A stretch of 6,566 nucleotides of DNA. Source: Acidobacteriota bacterium (GTDB taxonomy: Bacteria; Acidobacteriota; Terriglobia; UBA7540). This document shows, one piece after another, positions 1 to 6,566 of this stretch. Every line of letters starts with the position of its first letter. Positions within the stretch are counted from its first letter, which is position 1. Both the position numbers and the translations under genes were made by a program. The stretch spans positions 1 to 6,566 of the forward strand of contig JAKASH010000171.1 in NCBI GenBank assembly GCA_021828225.1. Direction: 5' to 3'. The notes under the pieces are model-generated. The model was not told the DNA's origin, searched no databases, and saw nothing but the letters and a program-made list of their open reading frames with translations.

Positions 1-31
1 GGGATGCAGCGATGCATCCCCGAATTTTTTT
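1..31 (+). terminator. Probable rho-independent terminator of a gene left of the window
   Basis: Positions 1-8 (GGGATGCA) and 13-20 (TGCATCCC) form a perfect 8-bp stem closed by the GNRA-type tetraloop GCGA (9-12). Seven Ts follow at 25-31, after a 4-nt gap (CGAA). Hairpin plus T-run on the plus strand fits termination of a rightward transcript entering from outside. The gap between stem and T-run is longer than in the best terminators, and the stem may extend beyond the window edge. It could also end the leftward rmuC transcript from the other side, but any T-run for that direction would lie outside the window. Confidence 0.6.
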
Positions 32-90
32 ATACCTGCTCCCCACTCCGCATCCTCTCTTGCTATTCCTGCTTCGCTTCGCGGTGTAAT

Positions 91-1482
91 TCATTCCGAC
101 GCATTATGCTCGGGTGCGCTGAGTTCTCGCGGCGTTTCATCGATCGGTTCGAGTTCCGCCATCCCGTCACCGGTGGCTGCGCCCAGTTCCTTGAACTTGC
201 GCGCGGAAGGCAGCACGCGTGATTCGAGCGATCCGACGGCCTTGTTGTAATTGTCCGTCGCGCGTTTGAGAGACGAGCCCACACCTGCGAAATGGCCCAA
301 AAAGGTTCGCACACGGTCATAGAGATCTTTGCCAAGCTCGCTGATCTCCTGCGCGTTGCGCGCGATCCGTTCCTGCCGCCATCCGAAAGCGACCGCACGC
401 AGGAGAGCGATCAGCGTGGTGGGCGTGGCGATCACTACATGTTTCTGCATTCCGTCTTCCAGCAGCGAGCGATCCTGTTCCAGCGCGGCGCTGAAAAATG
501 ATTCACCCGGCAGGAAGAGCACCACAATCTCAGGCGCAGGATTGAACTGATCCCAGTATGCCTTCGTTGCAAGTTCTTTCATCCGGTCGCGGACAAGCTG
601 TGCGTGCCGGGCAAGCTTGGCCTTACGCTCTTCTTCCGTGGAAGCTGCCGCAGCATCGAGAAACGCCTGCAGCGGCGCTTTGGCATCCACGGCGATCTCG
701 CGGCCGTTGGGCAGGTGGACAATCATGTCCGGCCGCTGGCGCCCTGTGTCGGATTCAAAGTTCTCCTGTTCGGTAAAATCACAGTGCTCTGACATTCCCG
801 CTAGTTCCGCCACACGCCGAAGCGTCATTTCTCCCCAGCGTCCTCGCACTTGGGGCCCGCCTTTGAGCGTATTGGCCAGCGTTCCTGTCTCCTTTTGCAA
901 CTGCTGGTTCACTGTCGCCAGGTTGCGGAGCTGCTCTTCAAGCGAACCGTAAGCATTCTGCCGGGTCTTTTCCATCTCCTGGATTTGCGTCTCATAACGT
1001 TTGAGAGTTTCAACGAGCGGGCTGACGAGGCCTTTGATGGCCTGTTCACGCGTTTCGAGATCGCCCTTTGCCTGGACCTGGATAGTTTCAAAGGTGCTGC
1101 GCGCCAAGGCGATGAAAGCCTGGTTGTTACTCTTCAGAGCTTCTGCGGAAAGCGCCTGAAAGGCATCGGCGAGTTTGACCCGGGCTTCTTCAAGCAGGCG
1201 CTTCTGGTCTTCCAGGTTTGCCTGTGTCTCTTTCAGCCTTGTTTCCGCCGCCACTCGAAGATTGGCTTCGTTCCTTGCTTCCCGCTCGCTGGCATCGAGC
1301 TTTGATTCGACTTCTGCGACTCGCCCTCGAAGTTCGCCGACCATGCTTTCAGCGGCTCTTGTTTTTCCTTCGGCTTCGATTTGCAGCTTGGAAACAACGG
1401 AGTTCCGCCGCAGGCTGGCCAGCAGCCATCCGATAAGCCCTCCGATTGCTGCTCCGGCAATGAACAGGATCCATTGATTCAT
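91..1482 (-). CDS. rmuC: DNA recombination protein RmuC
   Basis: A 463-residue RmuC-family protein (PF02646), normal length for the family. Residues about 4-24 are one hydrophobic membrane segment followed by RR, so the rest should be cytoplasmic. Residues about 30-205 are charged, heptad-like coiled coil. The conserved core runs from about 140 to 420: GRWGE (214-218), RPDMIVHLP (250-258), VDAK (265-268), FLPGESFF (323-330) and the IATPTTLIALLRAVAFGW block (351-368). D252 and D266-x-K268 fit the predicted PD-(D/E)XK-like nuclease site. The last 30 residues are acidic and probably disordered. In E. coli, rmuC loss raises inversion between short inverted repeats, so a role in limiting rearrangement is known genetically; the biochemical reaction is not settled. 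The ATG (1480-1482) has a strong Shine-Dalgarno sequence. The gene lies 84 bp downstream of a helicase-nuclease gene on the same strand with no visible terminator between, so cotranscription is likely. Confidence 0.93.
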   Translation of the reverse strand: MNQWILFIAGAAIGGLIGWLLASLRRNSVVSKLQIEAEGKTRAAESMVGELRGRVAEVESKLDASEREARNEANLRVAAETRLKETQANLEDQKRLLEEARVKLADAFQALSAEALKSNNQAFIALARSTFETIQVQAKGDLETREQAIKGLVSPLVETLKRYETQIQEMEKTRQNAYGSLEEQLRNLATVNQQLQKETGTLANTLKGGPQVRGRWGEMTLRRVAELAGMSEHCDFTEQENFESDTGRQRPDMIVHLPNGREIAVDAKAPLQAFLDAAAASTEEERKAKLARHAQLVRDRMKELATKAYWDQFNPAPEIVVLFLPGESFFSAALEQDRSLLEDGMQKHVVIATPTTLIALLRAVAFGWRQERIARNAQEISELGKDLYDRVRTFLGHFAGVGSSLKRATDNYNKAVGSLESRVLPSARKFKELGAATGDGMAELEPIDETPRELSAPEHNASE

Positions 1483-1487
1483 AAGTT

Positions 1488-1493
1488 CCCTCC
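1488..1493 (-). promoter_or_regulatory. Ribosome binding site of rmuC
   Basis: The minus strand reads GGAGGG, then AACTT, then the ATG at 1482. This gives a near-ideal Shine-Dalgarno match with 5-nt spacing, and it fixes the rmuC start so that the membrane segment begins at residue 4. Confidence 0.8.
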
Positions 1494-1566
1494 GCTCTTA
1501 GCGCTCCGCTTTCAGTCTTCAGACCTTATCGAACGGTGCGTACATTCTGAGCCCGGAATCGTGATC

Positions 1567-4503
1567 TCAAAATTCCTCTTCGTGGGCAGGGCAGATCGGA
1601 ACGAAATCGCAGTACCTGCAGACAAAGCCCGGTGTGGGCGGGAAGATCATCCGGCGGATTTCCTCCGCTACCGCCAGGATCTTCTGCTGAACTCCGTCCA
1701 GTTCCTTCTGCGTCCTCACGCTTGCTACCGGCTGGTTGTTAGTGAGGTTATAGAAAATCAACCCTTGAGGATCGAGCCCCATCTGGTGGCGCGCGGCCAG
1801 AGCATAGACGGAAAGCTGCAAGCTCTTGTCCGCGTCTTTCTGCGTGCGCGGCCGTCCGGTCTTGTAGTCGACCAATTGTACCAAAGCGGGCTCGCCCGGC
1901 TTAACGGGATTAATCTGGTCGATGCGTCCTTCGAGCACGACCTCGTTCATCTCGATCTCGAAGTAGACTTCCATGCGCACGGTTTCCGCGGCGATTGGCA
2001 TCGCGTTGTGTCGCTCGGCGAATTCCCGAAGCTGGTTGAGCCCGGACTTTCGATACGTCTCTTCCTGGTAGGAATCTTCAAAGCCCACGTTCTTCCATGA
2101 GCCGAGATAGAACCGGCTCAAGTCGTCGAAGGCAACTTTGCCTTCTTTTCGAAGCTTGAAGTAATGGCGCACCGACTGGTGCATGATGTTGCCGAACGTC
2201 AGCGCTGCCTGCGGGCCCGTCGGAATATGGTAGAGGTGGCTGAATTTGAATTTCAGTGGACACTCAAGATACGTCTCAATGGCCGTCGCGCTGAGGCGAA
2301 GCTTGCCGTCTGAAGCTACGGGCGGAACTGCCTGTGCCCATTCCGCCAGCGGAGGATGAACGGCATCCGGTGCAGGAGCAGGCTCACCAAAGAGGTTTTG
2401 CTGCACGGCTCCGTTGCCCTTAGCGGCTGCTCGTGAAGAAGGCTTCATCGGTTCCGCTTTTTCAGGAATGTCTTCAAGGTCAATCTGCTCGATGTCCCTG
2501 CCTCGCACCACAGGATCGGAAAGCAGGTCGTCGATGAAGATCGAAGCCTTCTTCCCTTTCTGGCCGACGCTTGAAACATAGAGCCGCTGGCGTGCGCGGG
2601 TCATAGCAACGTAAAACAGGCGGCGTTCTTCTTCAAGATGAAGGTTCAGTGGCGGCACGGGGCCTTTGCGAAGCGCATCGGGAAATTCGATGACCGGTTT
2701 CTGCTCGCTGTGAGGAAAACGCCGCGAGGCGACGCTCAGGATAAACACCACGGGGAATTCCAGCCCTTTTGAAGCGTGGACCGTCATCATCTGGACGGCG
2801 TTGATGGGCCCTGGAGGTTCCGGAGCTTCTATTTTCCCGCCGGCTTCCAGAAAGTAGCCGAAATATTCCATGAACTCCGGCAGCTTGTGCGTCTCGCTTT
2901 TCTCTTCCCATTGGACCAGGAAATTTCGGAAGGCATCCAGACATGCCGCGTCGGTGCTTCCAGGAAGAAACTTCAGCCCCAGAAGTTCGGCCATCTGATC
3001 GAAAAGCGAAGTTACGGGGACGTGTTCGGCCTTCTTCCTCAGCTTGCCGAGAATGAATCCCAATTCCTGCCAGTGCGTACTTTCGAGATCCGCTTTGAAG
3101 AGGGACCGTTCCATCTCCCGGATGGCGTCATAAATTGAGCATCGGTACTTTGCGGCCTGTTTCCGGAGGTCGAGTGCCAGCTTTTCAGGAAACTTCCAGC
3201 GGCGCTCGAGGAGTACTCGCGTCAGGCTGATATTGTCGTGCGGAGAATGAACGAGCCGCAAATAAGCCAGCAGGTCGCGAATGATGGTGGTCGAGAGCAG
3301 TGAAAGCCCGCGGATGACAAAGGGAATTTTCCTGCGACGAAACTCGCGCACGAGAAGATCACGATGGCCGTGCGCCCGATAGAGAATCGCGACGTCACTG
3401 AAAGCCTTCTTGCTCCGGACCCAATCCTGCACCAACTCGGCAACCCCATTCGCCTCAACGGCATAGTCGGGAGAAGAGAGAAGAAAGACGCCTGGGCCTT
3501 CGGGATTTTCAGTGACGAGCTTCGGCTTCGCGTCGTCGCGCTCATTTCGGGCGATGACCACATCGGAAGCCCTGAGGATTCTTTTTGTTGACCGGTAGTT
3601 CCGGTTGAGAAAAACCTCACTGTAGCCAGGATACTCCTGCTTGAACATATCGAAGGTGCCATGGGCGGCACCCCGGAAGCGATAGATTGCCTGATCCGGA
3701 TCACCCACCGCCGTGATGTTGTAAGGTGGTGCAACAAGGCGCTTCAGCAGTTGCACCTGGCCGTAATTACTGTCCTGGAATTCATCCACCAGGATGTAGC
3801 GGAACTGCCGGCGGTATTGTTCCAGGGTTTCCGGCTCGCGGTCCCAGAGCTGAACAGTTTCGCTGATGAGCGTGCCGAGGCTCGAATAGCCGGCTTCCTC
3901 GATCAGTCGGCGGCTCGTGCGGAAGACCCGCGCAAGCTCCTGTTGTTTCTTCAGTTCTTCCTGCTGGAGCGCACGCTCGGCCGGATCGAGCCCCGCAGCA
4001 CGTGCCTGAAATTCACTTCCAAGTTTCTGCACATAAGCTTCAAACTCATCCGGCCCCACAAGCTCATCCTGGCACTGCGAGAAAAAGTTGTTCAGATCGT
4101 GAAGAAAAGCGCCAGGCGCCGTGAGCTTCTGGTAATACTCCAGGCCCAACTGCTCCATCCTGCGGCGGAGGAATATCCAGATATCAACTTTGTCGAGCAG
4201 TTTCCGCTCAAAATGACGCTGGCAAAGAACGTAGTAACAAAATGAGTGAAAAGTAGAAATGTGAACGCTTGTCTCCAGCCCGGGCAGTTCTTTATTCACC
4301 CGGCTGTTCATTTCCCCCGCTGCCTTGTCGGTAAAAGTCAACGCCAGGATGTTCTCCGGCCGGAGACCAGGCACATTTTCAAGAAGATAGACAATCCTCT
4401 GGGTAATAACCCGTGTTTTGCCGCTTCCGGGCCCTGCGATGACCAGAAGTGGCCCTTCGCCGTACCCAACTGCTCTCCGTTGTTCAGGGTTGAGATCGTA
4501 CAT
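1567..4503 (-). CDS. UvrD/PcrA-type SF1A helicase fused to an AddB-like Fe-S PD-(D/E)XK nuclease
   Basis: A 978-residue ATP-dependent 3'-5' DNA helicase with a C-terminal nuclease, probably acting in DNA end processing or recombination. Helicase motifs in order: Q motif (LNPEQ, 4-8), Walker A AGPGSGKT (23-30), Ia LTFTDKAAGEM (55-65), Ib ISTFHSF (82-88), II VDEFQD (239-244), III VGDPDQAIYRFRGA (266-279), IV LNRNYRST (299-306), V MTVHASKGLEFPVVF (573-587), VI RRLFYVAMTRAR (627-638). An Ala/Pro-rich linker (about 675-735) contains QQNLF (701-705). The nuclease spans about 737-978: LSATAIETYLECP with C748, H775 in GNIMH, D862 in GRID, D879 and K881 in VDYKTG, Q896 in QLSVYA, and C962, C965, C971 in CX2CX5C. 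All catalytic positions look intact. C748 plus the CX2CX5C triad match the AddB iron-sulfur pattern. UvrD and PcrA lack this domain; AdnB and RecB-like enzymes combine helicase and nuclease, but no partner subunit is visible here. The ATG at 4503 is the first possible start after an in-frame TAG and has no Shine-Dalgarno sequence. Function within a specific pathway is inferred. Confidence 0.92.
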   Translation of the reverse strand: MYDLNPEQRRAVGYGEGPLLVIAGPGSGKTRVITQRIVYLLENVPGLRPENILALTFTDKAAGEMNSRVNKELPGLETSVHISTFHSFCYYVLCQRHFERKLLDKVDIWIFLRRRMEQLGLEYYQKLTAPGAFLHDLNNFFSQCQDELVGPDEFEAYVQKLGSEFQARAAGLDPAERALQQEELKKQQELARVFRTSRRLIEEAGYSSLGTLISETVQLWDREPETLEQYRRQFRYILVDEFQDSNYGQVQLLKRLVAPPYNITAVGDPDQAIYRFRGAAHGTFDMFKQEYPGYSEVFLNRNYRSTKRILRASDVVIARNERDDAKPKLVTENPEGPGVFLLSSPDYAVEANGVAELVQDWVRSKKAFSDVAILYRAHGHRDLLVREFRRRKIPFVIRGLSLLSTTIIRDLLAYLRLVHSPHDNISLTRVLLERRWKFPEKLALDLRKQAAKYRCSIYDAIREMERSLFKADLESTHWQELGFILGKLRKKAEHVPVTSLFDQMAELLGLKFLPGSTDAACLDAFRNFLVQWEEKSETHKLPEFMEYFGYFLEAGGKIEAPEPPGPINAVQMMTVHASKGLEFPVVFILSVASRRFPHSEQKPVIEFPDALRKGPVPPLNLHLEEERRLFYVAMTRARQRLYVSSVGQKGKKASIFIDDLLSDPVVRGRDIEQIDLEDIPEKAEPMKPSSRAAAKGNGAVQQNLFGEPAPAPDAVHPPLAEWAQAVPPVASDGKLRLSATAIETYLECPLKFKFSHLYHIPTGPQAALTFGNIMHQSVRHYFKLRKEGKVAFDDLSRFYLGSWKNVGFEDSYQEETYRKSGLNQLREFAERHNAMPIAAETVRMEVYFEIEMNEVVLEGRIDQINPVKPGEPALVQLVDYKTGRPRTQKDADKSLQLSVYALAARHQMGLDPQGLIFYNLTNNQPVASVRTQKELDGVQQKILAVAEEIRRMIFPPTPGFVCRYCDFVPICPAHEEEF

Positions 4504-4602
4504 GGGGAATCGTATGACATTATTCCGCTATTTGTGATCGTGAGGCAAGCGCCCATCGGTTATCCGAAGCCGGGGAGGAAGGGAAGGAGTGCCGCAGGTC
4601 AC

Positions 4603-4617
4603 AGAGTTCGCAACTCT
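4603..4617. repeat. Perfect inverted repeat upstream of the eno -10 box; possible operator
   Basis: AGAGTT (4603-4608) and AACTCT (4612-4617) are exact inverted repeats separated by CGC. The repeat sits where the -35 to -10 spacer of the eno promoter should be, so a dimeric repressor bound here would block RNA polymerase. It is about 100 bp from the divergent helicase start and could affect both genes. I cannot match it to a named regulator, and a 6-bp repeat can arise by chance. Confidence 0.35.
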
Positions 4618-4620
4618 TTA

Positions 4621-4629
4621 TGCTACAAT
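4621..4629 (+). promoter_or_regulatory. Candidate sigma-70 promoter of eno (extended -10)
   Basis: TG-C-TACAAT is an extended -10 element with one mismatch to TATAAT, predicting transcription from about 4636 and a 5' leader of about 30 nt before the eno GTG. No good -35 hexamer lies 16-19 nt upstream (4599-4607 reads TCACAGAGT), which is tolerable for a TGn-type promoter. It is correctly placed relative to the ribosome binding site at 4651. Confidence 0.6.
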
Positions 4630-4650
4630 GATGAGTTTTGATATTCAGTA

Positions 4651-4656
4651 AAGGAG
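4651..4656 (+). promoter_or_regulatory. Ribosome binding site of eno, fixing a GTG start
   Basis: AAGGAG lies 8 nt before GTG at 4665. It supports GTG as the initiation codon. The resulting N-terminus, [19 protein letters not shown], begins at the place usual for bacterial enolases. Confidence 0.8.
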
Positions 4657-4664
4657 AGAACTGA

Positions 4665-5948
<1,284 letters not shown>

Positions 5949-5958
5949 CCAAGAAGCG

Positions 5959-6109
5959 GGGATCAGGGAACCACGGACAACGACCGGGAATTTGATGTGA
6001 AGGTCGCCGTGAAAGACTGTAAGGAACTGGGAGTTTTACGGAAGGCGTTAGATCTGAAGGGCGCGCGACCTTCCTGACGAGGGGAAACGCCTTGCTAACC
6101 CGTGATCCC
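5959..6109 (+). promoter_or_regulatory. Candidate structured RNA element (leader or sRNA) between eno and gpmI
   Basis: No gene fits this gap, but the plus strand can fold into a consistent set of helices. The outer stem pairs 5959-5965 (GGGATCA) with 6103-6109 (TGATCCC) and 5966-5968 (GGG) with 6099-6101 (CCC), with G6102 bulged. A perfect 9-bp stem pairs 5999-6007 (GAAGGTCGC) with 6065-6073 (GCGACCTTC). Inside it, 6008-6014 pairs with 6034-6040 (7 bp, one G-U). An 8-bp Watson-Crick match, 6042-6049 (AAGGCGTT) with 6086-6093 (AACGCCTT), would cross the 9-bp stem as a pseudoknot. There is no T-run, so it is not a simple terminator. The element ends 19 nt before the gpmI ATG, which suggests a cis-acting leader; a processed small RNA or a decayed palindromic repeat is possible. 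I do not recognise an Rfam family. The pairings are seen directly; the function is inferred. Confidence 0.4.
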
Positions 6110-6128
6110 AAATCCCTATTTAAAAATT

Positions 6129-6566
6129 ATGAACAAACCCAAACCGGTAGTACTTGTCATCCTTGATGGTTGGGGGTATCGAGCAGAACGTGATGCAAAT
6201 GCTATCGCGCTGGCTCACACGCCCAACTATACCGAACTCCTGAAAGAATATCCCTCGACGCTGGTTTACACCTCCGGAGAGCGCGTTGGACTGCCTGACG
6301 GCTTGATGGGCAATTCCGAAGTGGGCCATCTGAACATCGGCGCAGGGCGCGTTGTCTACCAGGAAATCACTCGTATCGACGCTTCCATCCGGACCGGCGA
6401 ATTCTTCAAGAACCCTAAGTTGCTGGAACTGATGGAGCACGGGCGTAAGACCCGCCTGCACTTCATGGGCCTGCTCAGTGACGGGGGTGTGCACTCCCAC
6501 CAGAGGCACCTTAATGCGCTGCTCAAGATGGCCCGTGAAAACAACGTGAGTGACGTTTTCGTTCAC
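6129..6566 (+). CDS. gpmI: 2,3-bisphosphoglycerate-independent phosphoglycerate mutase, N-terminal part (runs off window)
   Basis: Mn2+-dependent, cofactor-independent phosphoglycerate mutase, EC 5.4.2.12, interconverting 3- and 2-phosphoglycerate through a phosphoserine intermediate. Only the first 146 codons of a family that is usually about 510 residues are inside the window, and there is no stop before 6566. The phosphatase-domain start is clear: [12 protein letters not shown] with metal ligand D13, then [14 protein letters not shown] with the nucleophile S63, then [14 protein letters not shown]. The inserted transferase domain begins at about 77 and shows [10 protein letters not shown] (115-124), whose H124 corresponds to the substrate-binding histidine. 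The ATG at 6129 gives the usual N-terminus. An in-frame GTG at 6102 follows a TAA at 6096 but would add nine unconvincing residues. No Shine-Dalgarno sequence precedes the ATG; the upstream bases are A/T-rich (TATTTAAAAATT), fitting S1-assisted or leaderless initiation. It lies 180 bp downstream of eno, and may be cotranscribed or driven from the gap. Confidence 0.95.
   Translation, partial: MNKPKPVVLVILDGWGYRAERDANAIALAHTPNYTELLKEYPSTLVYTSGERVGLPDGLMGNSEVGHLNIGAGRVVYQEITRIDASIRTGEFFKNPKLLELMEHGRKTRLHFMGLLSDGGVHSHQRHLNALLKMARENNVSDVFVH

Noticed and set aside
1381..2100. A 239-codon open frame on the plus strand across the rmuC start and the 3' end of the helicase gene
   Set aside because: It is antisense to two well-supported genes, lacks a ribosome binding site and has no recognisable domain. 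It is a codon-usage shadow.
3661..4245. A 194-codon plus-strand frame inside the helicase gene
   Set aside because: It lies opposite intact helicase coding sequence (between motifs Ib and III) and its translation has no family features.
4572..4589. An 18-nt polypurine tract with Shine-Dalgarno-like GGAGG and AAGGAG before GTG at 4589
   Set aside because: The GTG follows with no usable spacing and no ORF of interest begins there. It is upstream of the eno promoter and probably just compositional.
5981..6035. Cobalamin-riboswitch-like fragments (GGGAA, GTGAA, ACTGTAA) in the gap
   Set aside because: The B12-box GCCACTG and the core spacing are missing, and gpmI is not a B12-regulated gene. 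The resemblance is limited to short strings.
5997..6077. A 26-codon frame (GTG to TGA) in the eno-gpmI gap, a possible leader peptide
   Set aside because: It has no proper Shine-Dalgarno sequence and no run of regulatory codons, and it overlaps the helices that better explain this stretch.
5959..6109. A MITE or palindromic mobile repeat bounded by GGGATCA and TGATCCC
   Set aside because: No target-site duplication flanks the ends and no second copy is in the window. It cannot be excluded without a genome search, but nothing positive supports it.

Overview
The window is ordinary bacterial chromosome: four protein genes in two divergent pairs, densely packed, moderately GC-rich, with no transposase, integrase, phage gene, CRISPR array, tRNA or rRNA. 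Protein style and gene neighbourhood are compatible with an Acidobacteriota-like or other deep-branching GC-rich bacterium. This is a weak inference, because no taxonomic marker has been compared.

Left half, minus strand (91-4503): two DNA-maintenance genes read leftward. The upstream gene (1567-4503) encodes a 978-residue UvrD/PcrA-type SF1A helicase fused to a C-terminal PD-(D/E)XK nuclease. That nuclease carries the four cysteines of an AddB-type iron-sulfur cluster. The helicase-nuclease linker contains QQNLF, a candidate sliding-clamp-binding pentapeptide. After 84 bp comes rmuC (91-1482), a membrane-anchored coiled-coil protein with a predicted nuclease-like domain. A hairpin followed by a T-run at 1-31 is probably the terminator of a rightward gene outside the window.

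Middle (4504-4664): a 161-bp divergent intergenic region. It holds the eno promoter (extended -10 TGCTACAAT), a perfect 6-bp inverted repeat just upstream of that -10, a strong eno ribosome binding site and a polypurine tract.

Right half, plus strand (4665-6566): eno (enolase, complete) and the first 146 codons of gpmI (cofactor-independent phosphoglycerate mutase, cut by the window end). These enzymes catalyse consecutive glycolytic steps, 3-phosphoglycerate to 2-phosphoglycerate to phosphoenolpyruvate.

The least explained stretch is the 180 bp between eno and gpmI. It contains a nested and interlocking set of long perfect complementarities: an outer 7+3 bp stem, a 9 bp stem, a 7 bp hairpin, and an 8 bp helix that would form a pseudoknot. 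They span 5959-6109 and end 19 nt before the gpmI start. It looks like a structured RNA leader or small RNA that I cannot assign to a known family. The gpmI start has no Shine-Dalgarno sequence, and neither does the helicase start, whereas eno and rmuC have strong ones.
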